Assembly: GCA_903945375.1 (NCBI GenBank)
Contig: CAJAVP010000069.1
Span: 1 to 62,101 of the forward strand
Direction: 5' to 3'
DNA from: an uncultured Methylococcaceae bacterium
GTDB lineage: Bacteria > Pseudomonadota > Gammaproteobacteria > Methylococcales > Methylomonadaceae
DNA length: 62,101 nt
In this document: positions 1 to 8,271 of the stretch, piece after piece
Layout of the letters: each line of letters begins with the position of its first letter
Position numbering within the stretch: the stretch's first letter is position 1
Notes under the pieces: generated by a model
Database searches by the model: none
The model's input: the letters and a program-made list of their open reading frames with translations, nothing else
What the model was told of the DNA's origin: nothing
Translations under genes and position numbers: made by a program

Positions 1-1680
1 CTAGGAGGCTGTCCGAAAATGGTATAATTACCGCATGACTTTTGGCATACAATCAATGAACATTCCTTTCAAAAAATCCCCCATTGAAATTGATCAAGCT
101 TTGTTGTCTCCCAGCAATATTTTTGATTTGCTTCCAGACAGTCACGAGTGTTTTGTTTACCGCGACCTTTTTGATCAACTTAACACCTCCACTATCGAGG
201 GTCTTTACAGTGATAAAGGCCAGCACGCTTACCATCCAAAGCTGATTGTCTCGATTCTTATCTATTCTTACAGTCGTGGTGTATTCAGCTCCCGCGAGAT
301 AGAGAGGCGCTGTCATGAAGACATCTCTTTCATGTACATCGCCCAGATGGGCTGCCCTAACTTTCGGGTGCTAAGCGACTTTCGCAAAGACCATCCCGAG
401 TTTTTCCATGAGTGCTTTAAACAAACCGTTAAGCTTGCCATGGAACTCAAGCTGGCCTCACTGGGGCATATCAGCCTGGACGGCTCTAAATTCAAGGCCA
501 GCAGTTCCAAGCACAAGGCGATGAGTTACAAGCGCCTAAAGGAAAAAGAACAGCAACTGACCGGCGAGATTGAAGCTTTGGTGGCACAAGCCAAACGCTG
601 TGATAAAGAAGAAGACCAGGCCTACCAAGATAAAACCGGTTACGAGATTCCAGAAGACCTAAAATACAAACAAGAACGGCTAGACAAGATAAAAAGGGCT
701 AAAAAAGCCCTTGAGCAGCGCGAAGCCTTGGTTAATCCGGGCAAAGAAATTGACGATAAAAAACAAATCAGCTTTGCCGATACCGATGCCCGTATCATGG
801 GCAAGAAGGGCGATTTTGACTATCGCTACAATGCCCAAATCAGCGTTGATGCAGACCTGCAAATCATCGTTGGCCAGCACCTTAGCTTCAATGCCAATGA
901 CAAGCAAGAAATCCTACCGGCCCTGGAAGCGCTGCAGGCAACCACCGGCAGGCTACCCGAAAAAATGACCATGGATAATGGCTATATGTCGGGTGACAAT
1001 TTACAGGCGCTGGAAGGCGGCGTTGATGCTTATATCGCTACCGATAAAGGTGAAAAGCAACATCTGAGTCCCTTGGACGAATCTGACCGTCAGTTGACCA
1101 AAGCCGATTTTACCTACCACGAAGAAACCAATACCTTCACTTGTCCAGGAGACCAGACTTTAAATCTTGTGAGCCAAAGCAAAGATGGCGATCGGGTTTA
1201 TCAAGGCAATGCGGAGGTCTGTGCAAACTGCCCTTATCAGCCCCGGTGTTGTCATTCTAAAAAAGGCGAAGCGCGTACCATTAGTACCGATGACAAAGAA
1301 CCGTTAAGACAACAGATGAATGCTAAGATGTCAAAGCCGGAGTCAAAAGCTATTTACAGCAGACGCAAAACGATTGTCGAACCCGTCTTTGGGCAGCTCA
1401 AGAATAGCGGATTTCGTGGTTTTAGTGTTCGAGGCAAAGAAAAAGTCGCTGGTGAGTTTTCGCTGGTGTGTGCCTCGCATAATTTTAAAAAGATCGCTAA
1501 AGCTATTTTTACGGGATTAATCCGTCCAGAATTTGGGCAACGGGTAATAAGTGCCGCAATATAGGAAAAAAACAAGCTATATTGCCGAAATTATCGTGCG
1601 TTAAGAAAAAATACTGCGAATAATAAAAAATTAGCTTCGTAAAACGGACGTGGGTTAGCTATTTTCGGACAGACTCCTAG
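1..1680 (+). mobile_element. Complete IS1182-like insertion sequence
   Basis: The element is bounded by near-perfect terminal inverted repeats of about 20 bp that differ at one internal base; both ends read CTAGGAG inward and share the core CTGTCCGAAAAT. The outermost CTAG is palindromic, so a CTAG target or a duplicated target cannot be separated from the repeat itself. One transposase gene fills the element. The right end sits inside a PAS-GAF sensor gene on the opposite strand, so this is an insertion into coding DNA. The left end coincides with the first base of the window, so the left flank cannot be seen. Confidence 0.93.
35..1564 (+). CDS. IS1182-family DDE transposase
   Basis: This is the transposase of the insertion sequence, 509 residues and apparently intact. 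The N-terminal part (about residues 65-130) is the DUF772-type transposase region. The likely catalytic triad is D149 (in LDGSK), D314 (in MDNGYMS) and E449 (in VEPVFGQLK). The tail after E449 is the usual GFRGFSVRG...LVCASHN region of this family. A Cys-rich patch (CANCPYQPRCCHS, around residue 400) sits between the second D and the E, as is usual in IS1182-type enzymes. The ATG lies 34 bp inside the left end. The gene has no frameshift or stop, so the element may still be active. Family placement is by motif only. Confidence 0.93.
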   Translation: MTFGIQSMNIPFKKSPIEIDQALLSPSNIFDLLPDSHECFVYRDLFDQLNTSTIEGLYSDKGQHAYHPKLIVSILIYSYSRGVFSSREIERRCHEDISFMYIAQMGCPNFRVLSDFRKDHPEFFHECFKQTVKLAMELKLASLGHISLDGSKFKASSSKHKAMSYKRLKEKEQQLTGEIEALVAQAKRCDKEEDQAYQDKTGYEIPEDLKYKQERLDKIKRAKKALEQREALVNPGKEIDDKKQISFADTDARIMGKKGDFDYRYNAQISVDADLQIIVGQHLSFNANDKQEILPALEALQATTGRLPEKMTMDNGYMSGDNLQALEGGVDAYIATDKGEKQHLSPLDESDRQLTKADFTYHEETNTFTCPGDQTLNLVSQSKDGDRVYQGNAEVCANCPYQPRCCHSKKGEARTISTDDKEPLRQQMNAKMSKPESKAIYSRRKTIVEPVFGQLKNSGFRGFSVRGKEKVAGEFSLVCASHNFKKIAKAIFTGLIRPEFGQRVISAAI

Positions 1681-2730
1681 GCTTTCTCGCAGACTGACTT
1701 GATATTGAATTTTGGCGGTTGCGGTCTGAAGTGCGGCAATTCCAAAGGCGAGATCTGCAGCAATTTCTTGCAACAGCTGGCGTTCAGGTGAAGACCAAAC
1801 ATCAATTTTTGGACTGTAGAGTGTTAAGCAGGCCATCAATTCGTTAGGCAGTTGGAACGGTACGGCAATGACAGATTGATAGCCACGCTTTAAAGCTTCA
1901 TCACGCCAAGGTGTCATTATTGGGTCGATAGCAATATTATCGACGAACTGAGCTTGGCGTGATCGTATTGCACGAGCAGTAGGGTTATTCCCCAGCTCGC
2001 TTTCTGCCCAAGTTATTTTGAATAACTCTAAAAATCCCTCATCTTGCCCGAAGAATGAAAGTGTTTTAACCATTTTGTCGTGCCCGTCTTCAGCCAGGCC
2101 AACCCATGCCATGCGATAACCACCTGTCTCAACCGCGATGCGGCAAAACTCCGCAAGCAGGATGTGCTCTGTCTCTGCTCTAAGTAGCGCGACATTACTT
2201 TCACTGAGCATTTTGAGCGCACGAGTGGTTGCCCTTAACGCGATCTCTGCAATATGCCGCTTGGTGTTGTCTCGTATATTGCATTGAATGACTTGAATGC
2301 CTTCACAGTCATAAGCATTGCTTACAAATTCGACAGAAAAGCGCGTTCCATTTTTCGCGACAAGCGGTAGGTCGTCATAACGAATAAAACGTTTGGTTTG
2401 TAATTCTATGAATGCATCTTTACTCAGTGCTGTGTCTTTGAATGCGCCGATTTCCCAAATCTTTTTCCCCAAAAATTCTGCGTGTGAGTAACCCAACATA
2501 TCGATCAAAAAAGGATTGACGTCCTCAATCTGCGCGGTCTCCGCATTCAAAAGCAGAATTCCGTCCTGAGCTGTTTCAAACAAACGGCGATAACGGGTTT
2601 CTGAAACTCGAATGGCTCTGTCTATAGCGGACAACAAAGCCGTATGATCCTCAAAAGCTTGGGGGGTGTTTGTGTCAGTTTTTGGAATTTTTTTGAGGAG
2701 GGCACGATTCAGTCCTTCTGATGAGGTGGA
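1681..2730 (-). pseudogene. PAS-GAF sensor protein, cut off at its C-terminus by the insertion sequence
   Basis: The reading frame encodes a PAS domain (from about SETRYRRLFETAQDG, with DVNPFLIDMLGYS and a PAC-like IQCNIRDNTKRHIAE end) followed by a GAF domain (about 150-300 residues in: GYRMAWVGLAEDG, FVDNIAIDP, SVIAVPF). Authentic coding sequence stops near the motif YQVSLRESL where the IS end begins; beyond it the frame runs about 90 bases into the IS. The output domain, probably GGDEF/EAL or histidine kinase, is missing. The 5' end is also unclear. The first usual start is a TTG at 2637, but the frame stays open to a TAA at 2731-2733 and the extra residues (for example QAFEDHTALLSAIDRA) read as genuine protein. 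The gene may therefore be truncated at both ends. It is probably non-functional. Confidence 0.8.
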
Positions 2731-2769
2731 TTAACTCTATTATTACTATAACTCGATATATTTCGCTTG

Positions 2770-2816
2770 TTCCTAAGCTCCGCTTGGGAATGTGGCGAGG
2801 GAAGCTTTCGCTTCCC
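2770..2816. repeat. Two adjacent palindromes in a gene-free gap
   Basis: The gap from 2731 to 3146 holds no convincing gene. It contains an imperfect palindrome (2770-2790, TTCCTAAGC...GCTTGGGAA) followed by a second one (2799-2816, GGGAAG...CTTCCC). These look like dispersed REP-type repeats of the kind that give short spurious reading frames. The rest, including a stretch around 2950-3040 with CATCCA/TGGATG pairs, also looks like decayed repeat DNA. No promoter or RNA gene was recognised. Confidence 0.55.
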
Positions 2817-3146
2817 GCTCATCTGTTGAGCAAAGACACGAAGTCGGAGCTTGAGAGCGAGTGCATAGAGCGTTTTACGATAACAAACCGCGCTATACCA
2901 CAAAGGTATGCCAGAATGACGACTTAATCGTAGTTATTTTAGGAGGGGCTAGCGCATCCAAAAGCCACGGATGGAAAGAGGCTAAGTACATCCCTGTACT
3001 CTGGATTGTAGTCATCCATGCCGAGATGACGTTGTTGTTCTTCGTCTTTACCTAGATTGTCCCGTATTAAGGGGTAGCCTATTTGCACAATCCCTGAAGC
3101 TATCGGATTCCGTGTTTACTGTGATTGCCATAATGAGAATTGCTGC

Positions 3147-4373
3147 TTACTTCACGTGTGCACCATAATGGGATTCAATATAACGCTGAACAATGACTTG
3201 AAATTCTTCAGCTATTTTATCGCCTTTCAAGGTGACTGTTTTCTCACCATCTTCATAAACAGGCGCAACAGGTGTTTCACCGGTACCTGGCAAGCTGATG
3301 CCAATATTGGCATTTTTACTTTCACCTGGACCGTTTACCACACACCCCATAACGGCGACTTCCATACTTTCAACGCCAGGATATTGGGTGCGCCAAATAG
3401 GCATTTGATCACGCAAATAGCTTTGGATGTCCATTGCCAGCTTTTGGAAATAGTCGCTGGTGGTGCGTCCACAACCTGGACAAGAAATCACCATTGGCGT
3501 AAAGGAACGAAATCCCATTGTTTGCAAAATTTCCTGACCAACAATCACTTCTTGCGTTCGAGATGCGCCAGGCTCTGGCGTTAAAGAAATACGAATCGTA
3601 TCGCCAATGCCTTGCTGCATCAAGACAGACAATGCGGCTGAAGAGGACACAATTCCTTTAGAACCCATGCCTGCTTCGGTGAGTCCTAGATGCAACGCAT
3701 AATCACAGCGTTGCGACAAATCTTCATAAATAGAAATCAACTCTTGAACATTGCTGATTTTGCAAGAAAGAATAATTTTATCTTTGCCCAAGCCTAATTC
3801 TTCAGCTTTAGCGGCACTTTCCAATGCTGACAGAACAATCGCTTGGCGCGTAATCGCGGCTAAAGGTTCAGGATTTTGTAATAAGCGATTTTCATCTAAT
3901 AAACGTGTCAAAACCGCTTGATCCAGACTTCCCCCGTTGACACCAATCCGTACCGGCTTGTTGTATTGGCAGGCAAACTCTATCATTTGTTGAAATTGTG
4001 GATCACGGCTCTTGCCGCGCCCAACATTACCTGGATTAATGCGATATTTATCCAGAGCCGCCGCACAATCAGGATATTTCTCAAGCAACTTATGCCCGTT
4101 AAAATGAAAATCCCCGATAATCGGTACAGTCTGAGATTTTTGTAAGAGCTGGTTTTTTATTTCAGCAACAGCGCTAGCGGCTTCTTCGCTGTTGACCGTA
4201 ATGCGAACCAGCTCAGAGCCAGCCGCCGCTAGTTCGATGATTTGTTTGACGGTTGCTGCAACATCGGCGGTGTCGGTATTGGTCATGGATTGAACCACGA
4301 TTGGTGCACCGCCCCCAACTTTAACATCCCCTACTAAGACTTGATGGGTGATTTTTCTAAGGCTAATAGACAT
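3147..4373 (-). CDS. ispG: 4-hydroxy-3-methylbut-2-en-1-yl diphosphate synthase (IspG/GcpE)
   Basis: IspG converts 2-C-methylerythritol 2,4-cyclodiphosphate to HMBPP in the MEP isoprenoid pathway. The enzyme is cytosolic and uses a [4Fe-4S] cluster. At 408 residues it is a little longer than the E. coli protein. The N-terminal TIM barrel starts with [17 protein letters not shown] and includes [13 protein letters not shown]. The C-terminal cluster domain has SCPGCGRT and, later, [10 protein letters not shown], which supply the three cysteine ligands. The gene stands alone on the reverse strand, divergent from the chaperone operon. No pilW/rodZ or hisS neighbours, often seen beside ispG, are visible. 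Confidence 0.97.
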   Translation of the reverse strand: MSISLRKITHQVLVGDVKVGGGAPIVVQSMTNTDTADVAATVKQIIELAAAGSELVRITVNSEEAASAVAEIKNQLLQKSQTVPIIGDFHFNGHKLLEKYPDCAAALDKYRINPGNVGRGKSRDPQFQQMIEFACQYNKPVRIGVNGGSLDQAVLTRLLDENRLLQNPEPLAAITRQAIVLSALESAAKAEELGLGKDKIILSCKISNVQELISIYEDLSQRCDYALHLGLTEAGMGSKGIVSSSAALSVLMQQGIGDTIRISLTPEPGASRTQEVIVGQEILQTMGFRSFTPMVISCPGCGRTTSDYFQKLAMDIQSYLRDQMPIWRTQYPGVESMEVAVMGCVVNGPGESKNANIGISLPGTGETPVAPVYEDGEKTVTLKGDKIAEEFQVIVQRYIESHYGAHVK

Positions 4374-4500
4374 ATACAGAATCTTTTAAAAAGGTTGTAG
4401 TTACGTGCTAATTATACGCTATCCTTCTGCAATGACACGATAATTGACGCTAACCAGCAATACTCATTATGATATTCAAGGTAAATGAGGCGCTCTGCCT

Positions 4501-4570
4501 GCAAGCTGAGCTTGCCCTCCACACGTCATAGCCTATTCACGCTGTCCCGTGCTATGTGGGTAACCAGAAT
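4501..4570 (-). repeat. Dispersed repeat, copy A (inverted relative to the copy near 34.03 kb)
   Basis: The gap from 4374 to 4756 has no convincing gene. Its clearest content is a block that, read on the reverse strand, matches the segment at 34033-34106. The shared core includes CACGGGACAGCGTGAATAGG followed by CTA(T/C)GACGT(G/A)TGGAG and a GCAAGC/GCTTGC palindrome, with GGT(T/A)(A/G)CC and CAGAAT at one end. The two copies lie in opposite orientations. This looks like a short non-autonomous dispersed repeat. The remainder of the gap is A+T rich and may hold the promoter of the downstream operon, which I could not fix. Confidence 0.75.
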
Positions 4571-4756
4571 TAAAAACGTGAACATTGAATATCAGAGCAT
4601 TATGTCAATGCGAAGCGCCAACAAAAATTCTGCATTAAATACAAATAATCCTGTAAAATTTCCGCTTATATTATTATCCTGTTCAATATTATTTACCCAC
4701 TCATATTTGAAATGGAATTTGCTTCAAATGAAAACCCATTTTTAATCTCACATTAA

Positions 4757-7258
4757 ATGAAAAAAATTATCCCAACAAAAAAAGCATTAAACCCAGATGA
4801 GCTCGCACAACTCGCTTTGTCTCAATTTAACGCTGGCTTGTATAAAGAAGCGAGTGATCACTATAAAAATCTATTAAAAATAGAGAATAAAGCGCTCTGG
4901 CGAACACTGTTGGGATTGTGCTATTTGAATAGAGCGCGAGAGATGGGGGCTAGAGAGATGGTTAAAGAAGCCATTATCATGTGGGATAATTATGCAGAAC
5001 AATCTGCCCCCCCGTTGCAAAGTTTCGATCACTATTTGGTTTGGCTATTAGTCTCTAAAAACTCAGCCAAATTAAAAGCCAATCTTAGCAAATTATCTGC
5101 GACCGACTTGGATGAGAGCTACCCAGAACTTGCTGGTGTCTTGGGTTTTTTAATTATCACCTCTCAACCCCACTTAGAATCTCTACTACCACAAGATGCC
5201 GTGTTTCATGTGCATTTACAGATTGTCCGTGATGCTTTACAGGCTTTTCGTGATAACGATGTCGATAAACTTGAAGCCGCATTAAAAGAACTGCCATTTC
5301 GTTCAGCTTTTCGAGATTTTCGCAGCCTAATGAAGGCCGTTTTGTTGAGCTCAAGCGACACTAGTCAAGCGCAAGAATCTTTGCTTAAAATCTCTGATAA
5401 TTCGCCTTATCAAGCTGTTGCACAGGCTATTTTAACGTATTTGAGTGATGGCAAAGTCTTTGTCGAGCGAATTATTCAACACAATGCCTCGCAGCGTAAA
5501 ACCTTGATCCAAGCCAAAGGCTTAAGTAAAAAGCATCTTGACTTGCTCGAACTGGTCAGCAAGCAAAAAAACCTAAACGCAAAACTTACCTTCAATTTGG
5601 CGATTCAATACCAAGCTCTCTTTGAAAAGGATCAAGTAAAACAATTTTGTCATGATTTATTGCCCACTTATAACCTGGGGCTCAAAGATTATATCAGGCA
5701 TTTTGGTGAGAGTAGTCAATCCGATAAATATCGATTAACGGCATTACAAGCGGAGCGTGAACGTAATTTTGATGAAGCTTATTTTTGTTGGGAACGCTAC
5801 ATCAATCACTTAAAAAACAATGTGCCAGATAATGCCTACAAAATTGCGTTGATTCAACGTCATTTAGCAAAGCACGTGTCGCCTAAAGAAGCCCTTGAGT
5901 TTTGGATAGAAAGCCTTACTCATGATCCGGAGGATCGTGAGAGTTATTTTAGAATATTAACGCATTATGAAACGAAAAAAAACAAAGAAGGTCAGGCGCA
6001 ATACAAGTATTGGCTGGAAAAAAGCCTGAGTCAATTTCCACAAAATGTCGAGTTTCTCGCATTAGCCGTTAAACTGGCAATGTGTACTAAGGCATATAAA
6101 AAAGCGGCGAAATATGCAAAATCCTTGTTAATCTACGATCCTGTCAATACGATAGCCAAACAATCTCTGTTTGAATGCCATTTAGCGCATGCGCGTCGCT
6201 TGTTAAATACGAAAAAATTTCATTTGGTTGCACAAGAAATACAGGCGGCTGAACAAATCAGCTTACCCAAGCGATTGCAAACACAAACGCAATTATTGCG
6301 AGGCTTTTATCAATATTTATCAGGAGATAAAGAACAAGGATTGCTCACTATAAGGCAAGCGCTGAATACGGATACAAGCTATACACATTTTCAGGTGATA
6401 GTAGAGAGCCTATTATTAAACCTACCCGCCACTCCTTTTTTAAAAGGCTTACCTGCACTTAAAGGAGCGCGGTTGTCGGCGTCCACTATGAATCAGCTGC
6501 TGATAATGATTAAAACCTATCAAGATCAGCAAGTTAGCAATACCATATTGAATACAGCTCTAGATAAAATAAAAACTGTATTGAGAACCTCCGTACAAAA
6601 ACAGAATTTTAGTGAGGAGCTAACGCTGTCCTTGTGTCAAACATTAGAATCTGTTGGAAATTTTGTATTGTTAAGCTACGTGGCAAAATTGGCACACGCA
6701 AAGTGGGAAAAACCAATCTGGGTTTATTATCAAATCTATGCTAATGCCGATGGTGATGTTCACAAACTTGGAAACATGGCGGTCTATCAATTAGAAGATA
6801 GCGCTTATGAGGCACATCAGCAAAACGATCATCGAACTGAAATGCTGATTAATCGTTTAATCGATCGCTATCATAAATCGATGCACAGTTTTCCATTCAA
6901 TAATTTCAATTTTCCGTTCGCCCAATATGAGGATGAGGATGAGGATGAAGATGAAGGCGATATGTTGAAGAATTTATTCAATCATTTACCGGATGCGGTA
7001 ATGAATAAAATTAGTTGCAAGATAGAATTGATAGAGCAGACCAACAAATCAGAGAACATTGTATTGGAAGTTGCCAAAGCTATACCTCAAAATATTCCTC
7101 TACCAAAGAAAATGTCTATGATGATTAATTCAGATTTCATCACCGCTTTCCTAATATTAAAGGCAGCTAAAGAATTAAATATAGCGATTGGCGTTACGCT
7201 TGCTGACGTAATCAAGTATTTTGAAACGGAAACAAAATTGCCACAATCCCCTTTTTAG
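4757..7258 (+). CDS. Large TPR-like repeat protein heading the Hsp70 operon
   Basis: This 833-residue protein is probably cytosolic, with no signal peptide or membrane segment. It is helical throughout, with degenerate tetratricopeptide-like repeats. The N-terminus (ALNPDELAQLALSQFNAGLYKEASDHYKNLL, split here as AQLALSQFNAG and YKEASDHYKNLL) is a clear TPR, and similar blocks recur to about residue 560. An acidic tract made of repeated GAGGAT codon pairs (about residues 724-735) breaks the C-terminal part. It is first of five genes that overlap or nearly abut, ending in DnaK-like and zinc-ribbon proteins, so it may recognise substrates for, or scaffold, that Hsp70. The exact family was not recognised. 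No strong Shine-Dalgarno sequence precedes the ATG. Confidence 0.85.
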   Translation: MKKIIPTKKALNPDELAQLALSQFNAGLYKEASDHYKNLLKIENKALWRTLLGLCYLNRAREMGAREMVKEAIIMWDNYAEQSAPPLQSFDHYLVWLLVSKNSAKLKANLSKLSATDLDESYPELAGVLGFLIITSQPHLESLLPQDAVFHVHLQIVRDALQAFRDNDVDKLEAALKELPFRSAFRDFRSLMKAVLLSSSDTSQAQESLLKISDNSPYQAVAQAILTYLSDGKVFVERIIQHNASQRKTLIQAKGLSKKHLDLLELVSKQKNLNAKLTFNLAIQYQALFEKDQVKQFCHDLLPTYNLGLKDYIRHFGESSQSDKYRLTALQAERERNFDEAYFCWERYINHLKNNVPDNAYKIALIQRHLAKHVSPKEALEFWIESLTHDPEDRESYFRILTHYETKKNKEGQAQYKYWLEKSLSQFPQNVEFLALAVKLAMCTKAYKKAAKYAKSLLIYDPVNTIAKQSLFECHLAHARRLLNTKKFHLVAQEIQAAEQISLPKRLQTQTQLLRGFYQYLSGDKEQGLLTIRQALNTDTSYTHFQVIVESLLLNLPATPFLKGLPALKGARLSASTMNQLLIMIKTYQDQQVSNTILNTALDKIKTVLRTSVQKQNFSEELTLSLCQTLESVGNFVLLSYVAKLAHAKWEKPIWVYYQIYANADGDVHKLGNMAVYQLEDSAYEAHQQNDHRTEMLINRLIDRYHKSMHSFPFNNFNFPFAQYEDEDEDEDEGDMLKNLFNHLPDAVMNKISCKIELIEQTNKSENIVLEVAKAIPQNIPLPKKMSMMINSDFITAFLILKAAKELNIAIGVTLADVIKYFETETKLPQSPF

Positions 7259-7269
7259 TCAACACGCAG

Positions 7270-7608
7270 ATGAAAACACCCTATCAAGAATTAAACGTTA
7301 CCGAACAGGCAACAGATTCTGAAATTAAGCAAGCCTATTTGCAAAAAGTCAGAGAAAATCCACCTGATCGCGATCAGCAACGCTTTCAACAAATACAAAC
7401 GGCTTATCAAGCTATCAAAGATGCTAAAAGTCGTACGTCTTATGAATTATTTAATTTTTCTGAGCCCGATTTTATCGAGTTGCTCGGGACGGTTTGTCAA
7501 TGTGATATGCCGCCTCCCGTTTTGTCTGCCAATGATTTTATGAGCTTACTAGGGGGTAGTATTGAAGATAAAATGTTACTAAACATCTTTCCTAAAAATC
7601 GAACATGA
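7270..7608 (+). CDS. Divergent J-domain protein (PPD in place of HPD)
   Basis: At 112 residues this is a J-domain with a short tail. Residues 1-60 follow the J-domain pattern: YQELNVTEQATDSEIKQAY (helices I-II), then the loop, then FQQIQTAYQAIKDAKSR and YELF (helices III-IV). The loop that normally reads HPD, the tripeptide that triggers Hsp70 ATP hydrolysis, reads PPD here (VRENPPDRDQQ). I recall other Hsp70-linked J-like proteins with PPE/PPD loops, so this may be a real subfamily rather than decay. The C-terminal 50 residues have no recognised domain. The stop overlaps the next start (ATGA), which implies translational coupling to the GrpE-like gene. Confidence 0.85.
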   Translation: MKTPYQELNVTEQATDSEIKQAYLQKVRENPPDRDQQRFQQIQTAYQAIKDAKSRTSYELFNFSEPDFIELLGTVCQCDMPPPVLSANDFMSLLGGSIEDKMLLNIFPKNRT

Positions 7609-8255
7609 TCAGCGAAAGCCAAAAAGAAAATTTGCTCCAAGAAATTGGGGCGTATCTTGACGAATTTGAATTAACGTCGTATTCAGCACATGAAAAACCT
7701 GATTTAGCAAGCGTATTTACTGAGCTGGCTAGTCTGAAAAGTGAAGTAAAAATCGAAGCACGGCAATTTAAAACAGCTCTTGACACCTTGAATGATGCGC
7801 TGAATTACGTTGAAAAGACTAATCAAGTATTAACAATCGAGCTTGACGCTTATGCCATGCGTTTGCAACAGCAGCGGCTAGAAATTTTACGTCCAATGCT
7901 ATTAGAAATGGTTGATCTTTATGATCGATTTAGTACGGGGCTTGATGTGTTGCATCATTATCGTCCCGTATCATCCTTGTTTAAAAAATCTCGAAAACAG
8001 GATGTGCGCTTTATCACAAGCTTTCGACAAGGCCAAGAGCTGAGTTTGAAACGTTTTGAGCAAGTTTTGCAAAAACAGCGGGTATATCCCATCAGGTGTT
8101 TAGGTAAAATGCTCGATCCACACACCATGAATGCGGTTGAAATTGACCGTGACCCAAAAATTGATAACGGCATCGTATTAGAAGAGCTTCGTAAAGGTTT
8201 TTTATTTGAAGACCAAGTTCTACGTATTGCTGAAGTCAAAGTTAATAAACTTTAA
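7605..8255 (+). CDS. GrpE-like nucleotide exchange factor
   Basis: This 216-residue protein has a long N-terminal helix rich in E, K and Q (about residues 40-120), the dimerising coiled coil of GrpE. The C-terminal beta-domain is recognisable: YPIRCLGKMLDPHTMNAVEI, NGIVLEELRKGFLFEDQVLR and AEVKVNK align with the usual FDPxxHEAV...VLRKGYxxxxRVLRPAxVxV of GrpE. It would release ADP from the DnaK-like protein encoded next. It is divergent from housekeeping GrpE (no clear GxPFDP motif), which suggests a partner specific to this operon. The gene overlaps the J-domain gene by 4 bp and ends 16 bp before the Hsp70 start. Confidence 0.86.
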   Translation: MISESQKENLLQEIGAYLDEFELTSYSAHEKPDLASVFTELASLKSEVKIEARQFKTALDTLNDALNYVEKTNQVLTIELDAYAMRLQQQRLEILRPMLLEMVDLYDRFSTGLDVLHHYRPVSSLFKKSRKQDVRFITSFRQGQELSLKRFEQVLQKQRVYPIRCLGKMLDPHTMNAVEIDRDPKIDNGIVLEELRKGFLFEDQVLRIAEVKVNKL

Positions 8256-8271
8256 TTTAATTTATCCCATC

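Noticed and set aside
2721-3055. Open frames of 64-68 codons on both strands with repeated VPKLRLGMWRG-type residues
   Set aside because: They overlap palindromic repeat DNA and each other. The peptide pattern is what such repeats give when translated, and there is no ribosome-binding site.
4485-4745. 86-codon frame upstream of the TPR gene
   Set aside because: It is made largely of a dispersed repeat and low-complexity A+T sequence, with no domain.
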